The notes under the pieces are model-generated. The model was not told the origin of the DNA and searched no databases. It saw only the letters and a program-made list of their open reading frames with translations. The position numbers and the translations under genes were made by a program. This document shows, one piece after another, positions 22,972 through 29,995 of a stretch of 44,230 bases of DNA (its first letter is position 1; each line of letters starts with the position of its first letter). Source of the DNA: Clostridia bacterium (GTDB taxonomy: Bacteria; Bacillota; Clostridia; Oscillospirales; Acutalibacteraceae); contig JAFVIF010000003.1 of assembly GCA_017474125.1 (NCBI GenBank), forward strand, positions 1-44,230, written 5' to 3'.

Positions 22972-24147
22972 ATGATAGAGATTACATGTAGTTGCGAGAA
23001 GAAAACGCATAAAGCACCCATGGAAATGTGCGAAATTTCTTCGGGAGCGATTTACAAGATTCCCAAAATTCTTAAAGGGTATAAAAAAGTATATATCGTA
23101 GCAGATTCCAATACTTATAAAGCGGCAGGCAAATATGTTGAAGATATTCTGAAAGAAAATGATATGCTTTATAATACTTTTGTGTTCGACGATCAGCTTG
23201 TTTTGCCGAATGCCCAGAGCATTGGAAAGGTGTTGCTTAATTTTCAACCCCTTGATGCTAAGCCAAATATTTTCGAATATTGCCCTATGCCTGATTTCAT
23301 TTTAGCAGTAGGTTCAGGATCGCTTAATGACATTTGCCGCGTTGTTAGTTATCGCATTGGTTTACCCTATGGAATAGTTGCTACGGCGCCCTCTATGGAT
23401 GGTTATGCTTCAGCGGGATCGCCCATTTTACACGATGGAACAAAATCTACAATACAGGGTACAACTCCTAAATATATAATAGCTGACATCGATGTACTTA
23501 AAGAAGCGCCGTACGATATGATGCTTGCAGGAATTGGCGATATGTTTGGCAAATACACAGGGATGCTTGACTGGGAATTGGCAAGAGACTATACGGGCGA
23601 GTATTTTTGCGACAAAATTAGCGCAGATGTTATTGAGGCGACCAATAAATGTCTTGCTAACGGATATAATATAGCCGACCGCAATCCTGAATGTATTAAA
23701 AATATTATGGACGGGTTTTTAGTCACCGGTTTAGGTATGGCGTTTATTGGCAATTCGCGTCCCGCCTCAGGCTCGGAACATATAATAGCTCACGCATGGG
23801 AGCTTTTTGATGTTGAAGCGGCAAATGCCCCTCATCTTCACGGACTGGAGGTTTGCGAAGCTACACGACTTGTGGCAATTATGTATAAGATGTTGCATAA
23901 AGAAACGGAAGATGCACATCTCAAACAACTTATAGAAAAATATATTCCGTATTTTAACGCAGTTGAAGAATTCTGTAAAAAAATGAAAGTTCCACCTACT
24001 GTTGTTAAACGGGAGACTATCCTTGCCGGCATCAAACGCGCGCTTATTATGCGTGATCGTTATACCATCCTGTTTTATCTTCGCGATATTGGAAAATTTG
24101 ATGAATATGCAGAAAAAGCAACAGATGAACTTTTAAAATTAATTTAA
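22972..24147 (+). CDS. egsA: sn-glycerol-1-phosphate dehydrogenase (AraM/EgsA type)
   Basis: A 391-residue metal-dependent dehydrogenase of the dehydroquinate-synthase-like fold. It would reduce dihydroxyacetone phosphate to sn-glycerol-1-phosphate with NAD(P)H. Characteristic segments are AVGSGSLNDICRVVSYR (nucleotide site), TAPSMDGYASAGSPI, GIGDMFGKYTGMLDWELA, RPASGSEHIIAHAWE and HLHGLEV; the acidic and histidine residues in these last three match the metal ligands of the family. Glycerol-1-phosphate has the stereochemistry of archaeal lipids; in Bacillus it feeds heptaprenylglyceryl phosphate. A TAGGAG site stands before the ATG. No prenyltransferase (PcrB-like) gene lies nearby. AraM proteins also occur in arabinose loci. 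Confidence 0.82.
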   Translation: MIEITCSCEKKTHKAPMEMCEISSGAIYKIPKILKGYKKVYIVADSNTYKAAGKYVEDILKENDMLYNTFVFDDQLVLPNAQSIGKVLLNFQPLDAKPNIFEYCPMPDFILAVGSGSLNDICRVVSYRIGLPYGIVATAPSMDGYASAGSPILHDGTKSTIQGTTPKYIIADIDVLKEAPYDMMLAGIGDMFGKYTGMLDWELARDYTGEYFCDKISADVIEATNKCLANGYNIADRNPECIKNIMDGFLVTGLGMAFIGNSRPASGSEHIIAHAWELFDVEAANAPHLHGLEVCEATRLVAIMYKMLHKETEDAHLKQLIEKYIPYFNAVEEFCKKMKVPPTVVKRETILAGIKRALIMRDRYTILFYLRDIGKFDEYAEKATDELLKLI

Positions 24148-24160
24148 TAGAAATTATCTG

Positions 24161-24196
24161 AAACGAGACACCTTTTGCTCGAGGTGTCTCGTTTTT
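24161..24196 (+). terminator. Terminator after glycerol-1-phosphate dehydrogenase
   Basis: AAACGAGACACCT and AGGTGTCTCGTTT form a 13-bp perfect stem with an eight-base loop, followed by T residues. Confidence 0.88.
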
Positions 24197-24201
24197 TCAT
24201 A

Positions 24202-24236
24202 TAAAAAATGACACTTTCAAAGTTTGAAAGTGTCAT
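24202..24236 (-). terminator. Minus-strand terminator of the asparagine-synthase-like gene
   Basis: ATGACACTTTCAAA (24208-24221) and TTTGAAAGTGTCAT (24223-24236) form a 14-bp perfect stem around one base. On the minus strand it is followed by TTTTTT, so it ends the convergent gene. Confidence 0.75.
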
Positions 24237-24310
24237 AGTGGGTTACATACTTTGAAACGATACCTATCTCAAAGATAAAAATATTAGTGTTATTGTGAGA
24301 CAGTGTTTTT

Positions 24311-25846
24311 TTAGCGTTTAACAAAGTATTCTTCGTACCAAACAAGGAAGGTGTATATTGTCCAAACCTTGCGCCAGTTATCACTGTTACCGCCTATATA
24401 TTCATCGAATATAGCGTTTATGGCGTCTATATTAAAGAACTTGGCGGCAATATCGCTGTTAAATTTAGCCTTTACGTCACCGTTATAGCGGCTGTCGGCC
24501 ATCCACATTCTTATAGGAACAACGAAGCCTAATTTTTTCCTGAAGGCTATTTCTTCGGGTAAAACCTTTGCGGCGGCGGTACGAAGGGCAATTTTGTTTT
24601 GCTCCTCGTCTACCTTAAGGCTTGCAGGGATTCGCGAAGCAATATCGAAAATACGTATATCGGTAAGGGGCATACGAACCTCCAAATTTGCCGCGCGGCT
24701 CATTTTATCTACGTTTAAGTAAATATCGCCCTCAAGCCAAACCTGAATATCAACGTCGGTCATTTTGGAAAGGGGGTCAAGGTGCTCGTTTTCCTCGTAA
24801 ATATCCTTAACAAGGTCAATGGGAAGAAAATCGTCGTAATACTTTTTAAGTATTTGTTTCTTTTCTTCCTCCTTCATAATGTTGGTGTTGCCAACGTAGA
24901 AGGTTTTTAAATTATCGCCGTAGCGCTCAGCGTTTCTGTACATATTATAGCCGCCGAAGAATTCGTCGGCGCCCTCGCCCGAATAACAAATTTTGGTACC
25001 CTTGGCGGTAGCTATACAGCCAAGAGCAAAGGCAACGGCGGAAGCATCGCCTAAGGGCTGTTCCATATTATACATAACGTAGGGAACGATATTAAAGTAT
25101 GCTTCGGGGGTGATAAGACAACGGTTGAATTTTCTTTTCAGTATATCGGCGGTAACCTTAGCGAGCCCCGATTCGTCAAGGCGGCTGTCGTCGTAGCCGC
25201 AGGAATTGGCGCCGGGCGCATCCGACACGGCAAGCACGTAGGAGGAATCAACACCGCCCGACAAAAAGCTTTCAACGTATTCGTCCTCATCCTTAACCTC
25301 TGCCATAATTGTTTTAAGGGTGGAATGAATTTCATTTGCCCATTCCTCTTTGGTTTTGCTGTTATCGGGGTTAAAGGTGGGCTTCCAATATCTGGTTATT
25401 TCATTTTTGCCGTTTTTACGGATAAGGTATCTTCCGGGTAAAAGCTTTTTAAGGCCTTTAAAGAAGGTTTCCTCACCCGTTGTATAGGTCATGGTAAGGT
25501 ATATTTGCAAAAGCTTGTCGTTAAGCTCCTTTTTAAAGCCGTCCTGCTCCATAATTTCTCTTATAGAGGTTGAATAAAGCAGTCTGCCGTCCTCGGTTTC
25601 GTAATAATAAAAGGGCTTGGTACCAAACTGGTCCCTAAGGCAGAAAAGGGTGTCTGCTTCGTCGTCGAAAATTGCAAAGGCAAACATACCGTAAATATGA
25701 TTTGCCATTTCTGTGCCCCATTTTTTGTAGGCGGCCAAAATTATAGCCTCCTCACGGGCTTCGCGGGGAAGGGGAGAAATATTAAGCTCCTTACAAAGGG
25801 CCTTATGGTTGCGGATATGACCGCTGTAGTGTTTTAAATGTAGCAT
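24311..25846 (-). CDS. Asparagine-synthase-like protein lacking the N-terminal nucleophile segment
   Basis: A 511-residue protein. Residues about 55-125 match the second half of a class II glutamine amidotransferase domain (MFAFAIFDDEADTLFCLRDQ, FGTKPFYYY). The synthetase domain follows, with the ATP-pyrophosphatase motif SGGVDSSYV near residue 200 and CYSGEGADEFFGGY. Canonical AsnB starts MCG, with Cys2 as glutaminase nucleophile; here the protein begins MLHLKHYSGHIRNH, equivalent to the NGEIYNY stretch about 70 residues into AsnB. AGAAGGA lies seven bases before this ATG and no Cys-bearing extension is encoded upstream. It may use ammonia, or adenylate another acid substrate. I believe similar short forms occur in other Clostridia, so this is likely a lineage trait rather than damage. 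Confidence 0.8.
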   Translation of the reverse strand: MLHLKHYSGHIRNHKALCKELNISPLPREAREEAIILAAYKKWGTEMANHIYGMFAFAIFDDEADTLFCLRDQFGTKPFYYYETEDGRLLYSTSIREIMEQDGFKKELNDKLLQIYLTMTYTTGEETFFKGLKKLLPGRYLIRKNGKNEITRYWKPTFNPDNSKTKEEWANEIHSTLKTIMAEVKDEDEYVESFLSGGVDSSYVLAVSDAPGANSCGYDDSRLDESGLAKVTADILKRKFNRCLITPEAYFNIVPYVMYNMEQPLGDASAVAFALGCIATAKGTKICYSGEGADEFFGGYNMYRNAERYGDNLKTFYVGNTNIMKEEEKKQILKKYYDDFLPIDLVKDIYEENEHLDPLSKMTDVDIQVWLEGDIYLNVDKMSRAANLEVRMPLTDIRIFDIASRIPASLKVDEEQNKIALRTAAAKVLPEEIAFRKKLGFVVPIRMWMADSRYNGDVKAKFNSDIAAKFFNIDAINAIFDEYIGGNSDNWRKVWTIYTFLVWYEEYFVKR

Positions 25847-25955
25847 AAAACATTCCTTCTTTTTTTGATACCTGCATTTTACCATATTTTTCGACTTTAT
25901 TCAACAGTGAATATTTCCTTTATATATTGTCAACAAATATAAGGGAGGCAAAAAT

Positions 25956-26063
25956 ATGAAGAATAATTTTTATAAAGCTATATTGCACTTTTGTGTAATA
26001 ATTTATTTATTAATGCTTTTTGCATTGCTTGCTCTTAGCTTTGTTTGGTTTAAAATGACTTGA
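25956..26063 (+). CDS. 35-residue single-span membrane peptide
   Basis: A short open frame starting MKNNFYKAILHF and ending FVWFKMT. Residues about 11-32 form one continuous hydrophobic segment (FCVIIYLLMLFALLALSFVW), flanked by lysines at both sides. AAGGGAGG lies six bases before the ATG, one of the strongest ribosome sites in the window. It ends at the -35 box of the pnuC promoter and is divergent from the asparagine-synthase-like gene. Function unknown; small type-I-toxin-like peptides and membrane-complex subunits share this form, but no antisense RNA was identified. Confidence 0.55.
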   Translation: MKNNFYKAILHFCVIIYLLMLFALLALSFVWFKMT

Positions 26064-26088
26064 TTTTTGGGTGATTTAGCTGTATAAT
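26060..26088 (+). promoter_or_regulatory. Promoter of the pnuC leader
   Basis: TTGATT (26060-26065), a 17-bp spacer and a perfect TATAAT (26083-26088). It places the transcript start near 26095, about 100 bases before the pnuC start codon. Confidence 0.75.
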
Positions 26089-26106
26089 TACTAAAAATAA
26101 AAAATT

Positions 26107-26185
26107 CTGCCACCGGGTAGAGAATGTTAAGCATTCGTTTACACATCGTTAGGTCTTAGAAGATGTGTATTCGGATGCTTTTTTT
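26107..26185 (+). promoter_or_regulatory. Attenuator or riboswitch-like leader of pnuC
   Basis: A terminator is formed by GCATTCG (26131-26137) with CGGATGC (26172-26178), enclosing a second stem ACACATC (26141-26147) with GATGTGT (26162-26168), followed by seven T (26179-26185). A competing stem pairs GAATG (26122-26126) with CATTC (26132-26136), which would break the terminator. An upstream hairpin CTGCC/GGTAG (26107-26120) could be part of an aptamer. The pnuC ribosome site CGGAGGA follows at once. The mutually exclusive stems are what one expects of a riboswitch or protein-controlled attenuator; I cannot match it to a named class. Confidence 0.6.
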
Positions 26186-26196
26186 ACGGAGGACTT

Positions 26197-26871
26197 ATGT
26201 TTAAGGAGCTTACTAAATTTGAAAAAATACTATGGGCGGTATCGGTAACTGCCGTAACCCTTTCCTTTTTAATAAGCAGGGGAAATCTCTTAAGCCTTAT
26301 TGCTTCTCTCATAGGTGTAACAGCGCTTATTTTCGTTGCAAAGGGCTTTGTGATAGGTCAGGTGCTAACGGTAGTGTTCGCCGTATTTTACGGCATAGTT
26401 TCATATCATTTTAAATATTACGGCGAAATGATAACCTATTTGTGTATGACCTCACCCATGGCGGTTGCGGCGGTTATTACCTGGATAAAAAATCCCTATA
26501 AAAAGTCGAAAGAGGTAAGGGTTTATAAAATGAATAGGCGGCAGGTTGTCTTTATGGCGGCTATGTGTATTATTACCACTATAGCTTTTTATTATATTTT
26601 GTGCTTTTTGGGTAATGCAAGCCTTATAGTCAGCACCGTTTCGGTAACTACCAGCTTTTTAGCTTCCTATTTAACCTTTATGCGTAGCCCCTTTTATGCC
26701 CTGTGCTATGCCGCTAACGATATTGTGCTTATTATTCTTTGGATAATAGCGGCCTTTTCCGATTTTACATATTTTGCTATGGTTTTGTGCTTTGTTATGT
26801 TTTTGGTTAACGATATATACGGCTTTATTAACTGGCGAAAAATGGAAAAAAGACAGGGTTTAAACCCTTGA
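26197..26871 (+). CDS. pnuC: PnuC-type vitamin transporter (nicotinamide riboside family)
   Basis: A 224-residue membrane protein with about seven hydrophobic segments and the PnuC-family layout: FEKILWAVSVTAVTLSF at the start, QVLTVVFAVFYGIVSYHF, MTSPMAVAAVITWIKNPYK, a middle lysine-rich loop, and a C-terminal NDIYGFINWRKM, the family's conserved final helix with W and N. PnuC proteins facilitate uptake of nicotinamide riboside; relatives PnuT and PnuX carry thiamine and riboflavin, so the ligand is not certain. It has its own promoter and an attenuator-like leader, consistent with feedback control by the vitamin or cofactor. Confidence 0.82.
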   Translation: MFKELTKFEKILWAVSVTAVTLSFLISRGNLLSLIASLIGVTALIFVAKGFVIGQVLTVVFAVFYGIVSYHFKYYGEMITYLCMTSPMAVAAVITWIKNPYKKSKEVRVYKMNRRQVVFMAAMCIITTIAFYYILCFLGNASLIVSTVSVTTSFLASYLTFMRSPFYALCYAANDIVLIILWIIAAFSDFTYFAMVLCFVMFLVNDIYGFINWRKMEKRQGLNP

Positions 26872-26913
26872 AGTATGGAAAAAATAAGAGTATAATCCTT
26901 AAAGGTGATAAAA

Positions 26914-27705
26914 ATGATTATAGATTTTCATACACATTGCTTTCCCGAAAAAATAGCCGAAAGGGCTATAGAAAAGCTTTCCTTTTCTGCAGGCGGCCTT
27001 TATCCGCATACAAACGGAAGCCTTCAGTCGCTTAAAGGCTTAATGGCGGAGCAGGGAGTAGATAAGGCGGTAGTACTCAGTATTGCAACAAATGCTCATC
27101 AGCAAAAAAGTGTAAATGATTTTGCCGCTTTTATAAACGATAACCAAAGTATTTTCGCCTTCGGCTCGGTTTACCCATACAGTGAAAACGTAAACGAGGA
27201 GCTTGAGAGAATAAAGGCACTTGGCCTTAAGGGAATAAAATTTCATCCTGATTATCAGGGCTTTAACGTAGACGATATAAAAATGAAGCCTATTTATAAA
27301 AAGATATCGGAATTAGGACTTATTACGGTTTTTCACGCAGGTGTTGATTACGGCTTTGCTCCCCCTTACGGCGCCACTCCCGAAAAAATGGCGCGGGCGC
27401 TGGAATGGTTCGGCTCTCCCGTTATTGCGGCTCATTGGGGAGGAATTGACTGCGGCGAAGAGGTAGTAAAATATTTATGCGGTAAAAACCTCTATTTCGA
27501 TACCTCCTTCGGCTACGGAGTTATGGCAAAGTACTATGCCGAAAAAATAACAGAAAAACACGGCACCGACAAATTGCTTTTCGGCACCGATTCTCCGTGG
27601 CATACTAAAAATATGGAAATGCGTTTGCTTAAAAGCCTTAATTTAAGCGAAGCGGATATGGAAAAAATAACCCACGAGAACGCGGAAAAGCTTCTCGGTA
27701 TATAA
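26914..27705 (+). CDS. Amidohydrolase-family metal-dependent hydrolase
   Basis: A 263-residue TIM-barrel protein of the amidohydrolase 2 type. DFHTHCFPE near the start gives the HxH metal ligands; GIKFHPDYQ, VFHAGVDYG, AAHWGG and FGTDSPWH supply the later lysine-side, His, His and Asp positions. Relatives are decarboxylases and lactone or amide hydrolases. AAAGGTGAT precedes the ATG at 26914. A possible promoter (TTGAAG, 17 bp, TATAAT at 26891-26896) lies upstream, but its start site would fall at the ribosome site, so cotranscription with pnuC is equally likely. Substrate unknown. Confidence 0.8.
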   Translation: MIIDFHTHCFPEKIAERAIEKLSFSAGGLYPHTNGSLQSLKGLMAEQGVDKAVVLSIATNAHQQKSVNDFAAFINDNQSIFAFGSVYPYSENVNEELERIKALGLKGIKFHPDYQGFNVDDIKMKPIYKKISELGLITVFHAGVDYGFAPPYGATPEKMARALEWFGSPVIAAHWGGIDCGEEVVKYLCGKNLYFDTSFGYGVMAKYYAEKITEKHGTDKLLFGTDSPWHTKNMEMRLLKSLNLSEADMEKITHENAEKLLGI

Positions 27706-27739
27706 AAAGTGCGGCACGAATTTTCGTGCCACACTTTTT
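27704..27739. terminator. Bidirectional terminator between convergent genes
   Basis: AAAAAGTG-c-GGCACGAA pairs with TTCGTGCC-a-CACTTTTT, a 16-bp stem with one mismatch; the A- and T-runs serve both strands. Confidence 0.85.
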
Positions 27740-27746
27740 ATATTTA

Positions 27747-28352
27747 CTAATCAAAATTGTACCAGTATTCCTTGCTTTCGGAGTCGGTAATAGAGGGAGT
27801 AAAGATCATCATTGTTTTTTCATCGTTAAATTCAACCTCAACGTTGCCGAAGCCTTCGACCTTAATGGTGTCGCCGTCAACAACCTCGTAATCGTAGGTT
27901 GCTATGGTACGGTCAATGTAGGAGCCGTCGAATATATACTTAATTTCATCACTTGTAAAGTCAAGCCTTAAGGTGTAGGTGGAGCCGCTTCCGGTTTCAA
28001 CTCTGCTCCAATCACGAAGCAGTTGCTTTTGAAGGTCGGCCTTAGAGGGGCCGAAAAGGCCGCCGCCCATAGACAATACAGCGCCTATAATAATTGCTAA
28101 TACAAGGATAACCGCAGGAATGGTTATTCCTAAAATAAGACCTAAGCGTTTCTTTTTGGGAGCTGCTACGGGGACTACAGGCGCGTAATTATTCTCAGGG
28201 ATATAAATAGGCTGTACAGCAGTTTCTGTCTGCTCTGTTTTTATAGGCTCGCTTACAACAGGCTGAGCTGCACTTAAGCCAGTGGGCTGTCCGCAAGACG
28301 GACAAAAAGCTATAGAAGCATTAATTTCCTTACCGCATCTACTGCAAAACAT
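27747..28352 (-). CDS. Zinc-ribbon membrane protein
   Basis: A 201-residue protein. Residues 3-20 form a zinc ribbon (C3-x2-C6 and C17-x2-C20, MFCSRCGKEI then FCPSCGQ). A proline/threonine-rich linker to about residue 70 follows, then one membrane segment (LGLILGITIPAVILVLAIII) and a C-terminal beta-rich domain of about 95 residues (TYTLRLDFTSDEIKYIFDGS and TIKVEGFGNVEVEF) expected outside. GGAGGAAAT stands before the ATG. Many Clostridia encode such proteins; function is unknown. Confidence 0.82.
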   Translation of the reverse strand: MFCSRCGKEINASIAFCPSCGQPTGLSAAQPVVSEPIKTEQTETAVQPIYIPENNYAPVVPVAAPKKKRLGLILGITIPAVILVLAIIIGAVLSMGGGLFGPSKADLQKQLLRDWSRVETGSGSTYTLRLDFTSDEIKYIFDGSYIDRTIATYDYEVVDGDTIKVEGFGNVEVEFNDEKTMMIFTPSITDSESKEYWYNFD

Positions 28353-28421
28353 TTTTTATTTCCTCCTAAAATACCCTTAAAATATATGTACTATAGTAGC
28401 ATTTTAATTTTGTTTTGTCAA

Positions 28422-28580
28422 TTAAAGTATGCTTTTATCAATTTTTCTGTCTTTAAAATAGTATTCTCGATCCCTTTCTCCGATTTCCCTTAAAACCTTG
28501 CAGGGGTTTCCCACCGCTACAACGTTAGAGGGGATATCATTGGTAACTACGCTTCCTGCGCCTATAATGACTATGTTGAT
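28422..28580 (-). pseudogene. Hexapeptide acetyltransferase remnant (C-terminal fragment)
   Basis: The minus strand encodes [20 protein letters not shown] and then [13 protein letters not shown], the last coil and tail of a maltose/galactoside-type O-acetyltransferase with left-handed beta-helix repeats. The rest of the gene, about 130 residues, is missing; upstream sequence turns directly into the cloverleaf element at 28563-28666. No start codon with a ribosome site precedes the fragment. I infer the gene was truncated, possibly by insertion of that element or a linked rearrangement. Confidence 0.7.
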
Positions 28581-28666
28581 GTCGAAACATGGCAAAGCCT
28601 TATTTCGACTGCGAATTCTTTGAATTCGCAAACAATTACCAAGGGTAATTGAACATATTCATTATA
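28563..28666. repeat. 104-bp cloverleaf element B (outer stem plus three hairpins)
   Basis: Outer arms TATAATGACTATGTT (28563-28577) and AACATATTCATTATA (28652-28666) pair over 15 bp with one mismatch. Inside are three hairpins: GTCGAAA/TTTCGAC enclosing GGC-aaa-GCC (28581-28609), TGCGAATTC-ttt-GAATTCGCA (28610-28630) and CAATTACC-aag-GGTAATTG (28633-28651). Size and plan equal the element at 17534-17636, and both right ends share TCATTATAACA, yet arm sequences differ. It abuts the acetyltransferase fragment. Confidence 0.7.
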
Positions 28667-28730
28667 ACACAACTTCTTAGAATATTGTACATCTATTTTT
28701 TAAAACTATGTTAAATTAATAACAAAAAAC

Positions 28731-28759
28731 TTGAATTGTATGTTATATTATAGTATAAT
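28731..28759 (+). promoter_or_regulatory. Promoter of fucO
   Basis: TTGAAT (28731-28736), a 17-bp spacer and a perfect TATAAT (28754-28759), about 35 bp before the start codon. Confidence 0.75.
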
Positions 28760-28792
28760 AAAGAAAAATAAATCCGAAAGGAATGTGTAAAA

Positions 28793-29938
28793 ATGAACAG
28801 ATTTGTACTTAACGAAACCTCCTATCACGGCGCAGGAGCCGTAGCAGCAGTTGCCGATGAAATCATTGCCCGCGGTTTTAAAAAGGCTTTTGTTGCTTCC
28901 GACCCCGACCTTATTAAGTTCGGTGTAACCAAAAAGGTTACCGACGTTCTTGATAACGCAAAAATCGCTTATGAAATTTTTAGTGATATTAAGCCCAATC
29001 CTACCATTGAAAACGTTCAGGCAGGCGTTGAAGCTTATAAGGCAAGCGGTGCTGACTGTATCGTAGCTATCGGCGGAGGTTCCTCTATGGATACCGCAAA
29101 GGCAATAGGTATTATTATCAATAACCCTGAGTTTGCCGACGTTCGTTCTTTAGAGGGTGTTGCTCCCACTAAGAATAAGTGTGTTCCCATTATTGCCGTT
29201 CCCACCACTGCAGGTACTGCCGCAGAGGTTACCATTAACTACGTTATTACCGACGTGCAGAACAACCGTAAAATGGTTTGCGTAGACGTTCACGATATTC
29301 CCGTTGTTGCTGTTGTTGACCCCGATATGATGTCCACTATGCCTAAGGGTCTTACCGCCGCAACCGGTATGGATGCTCTTACCCACGCTATTGAAGGCTA
29401 CATTACCAAGGGTGCTTGGGAGCTTTCCGATATGTTCCACCTAAAGGCTATTGAAATTATAGCTCGTTCTCTTCGTGCCGCAGTAAACGGCGAAGCCGAC
29501 GGCAGAGAAGGTATGGCACTTGGCCAGTACGTTGCAGGTATGGGCTTCTCTAACGTAGGCCTTGGTATCGTTCACTCTATGGCTCACCCCTTGGGCGCAC
29601 TTTACGATACTCCTCACGGTGTTGCCAACGCTATTATTCTTCCTACCGTTATGGAATATAACGCTGAAGCAACAGGCGATAAGTACAAGTACATCGCCGC
29701 CGCTATGGGCGTTAAGGGTACCGAAAATATGAGCGTTGAGGAATACAGAAAAGCAGCTATTGACGCTGTTAAGCAGTTATCTGTTGACGTTGGTATTCCT
29801 GCCGACCTTAAGGATATTGTAAAGAAGGAAGACGTTGCTTTCCTTGCACAGTCTGCTTTTGACGATGCTTGCCGTCCCGGTAACCCCAAGGATACAAGTG
29901 TTGAAGACATCACTGCTCTTTATATGAGCCTGCTGTAA
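28793..29938 (+). CDS. fucO: Lactaldehyde reductase, iron-dependent (FucO)
   Basis: A 381-residue group III (iron-containing) alcohol dehydrogenase. It reduces L-lactaldehyde, formed by aldolases in L-rhamnose and L-fucose breakdown, to 1,2-propanediol with NADH, regenerating NAD under fermentation. The cofactor motif GGGSSMDTAKAIG is present, and the metal ligands D194, H198, H261 and H275 (TGMDALTHAIEGY and HSMAHPLGALYDTPHG) match E. coli FucO, as do long stretches such as FADVRSLEG and PTTAGTAAEVTINYVITD. It is a single-gene unit with a strong promoter and terminator. GAAAGGAATG precedes the ATG. It complements the rhamnosidase at 4.8 kb, but no rhamnose isomerase, kinase or aldolase is in the window. 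Confidence 0.9.
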   Translation: MNRFVLNETSYHGAGAVAAVADEIIARGFKKAFVASDPDLIKFGVTKKVTDVLDNAKIAYEIFSDIKPNPTIENVQAGVEAYKASGADCIVAIGGGSSMDTAKAIGIIINNPEFADVRSLEGVAPTKNKCVPIIAVPTTAGTAAEVTINYVITDVQNNRKMVCVDVHDIPVVAVVDPDMMSTMPKGLTAATGMDALTHAIEGYITKGAWELSDMFHLKAIEIIARSLRAAVNGEADGREGMALGQYVAGMGFSNVGLGIVHSMAHPLGALYDTPHGVANAIILPTVMEYNAEATGDKYKYIAAAMGVKGTENMSVEEYRKAAIDAVKQLSVDVGIPADLKDIVKKEDVAFLAQSAFDDACRPGNPKDTSVEDITALYMSLL

Positions 29939-29956
29939 TACTTTGTTTTAAAGGTT

Positions 29957-29995
29957 AAAACCGATAGATTGAAAAATCAATCTATCGGTTTTTTA
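29957..29995. terminator. Terminator after fucO
   Basis: AAAACCGATAGATTG and CAATCTATCGGTTTT form a 15-bp perfect stem around a six-base loop, followed by T residues; also usable by the convergent AraC gene, whose stop codon lies in the T-run. Confidence 0.88.

Noticed and set aside
26107-26185. T-box or THF riboswitch upstream of pnuC
   Set aside because: No T-box sequence (AANNUGGNACCGCG) and no match to the THF core; the downstream gene is a vitamin transporter. The attenuator claim is kept but no class is assigned.
26891-26896. Separate promoter for the amidohydrolase
   Set aside because: TATAAT with TTGAAG at 17 bp fits consensus, but the predicted start site falls on the ribosome site, so I treat it only as a possibility.
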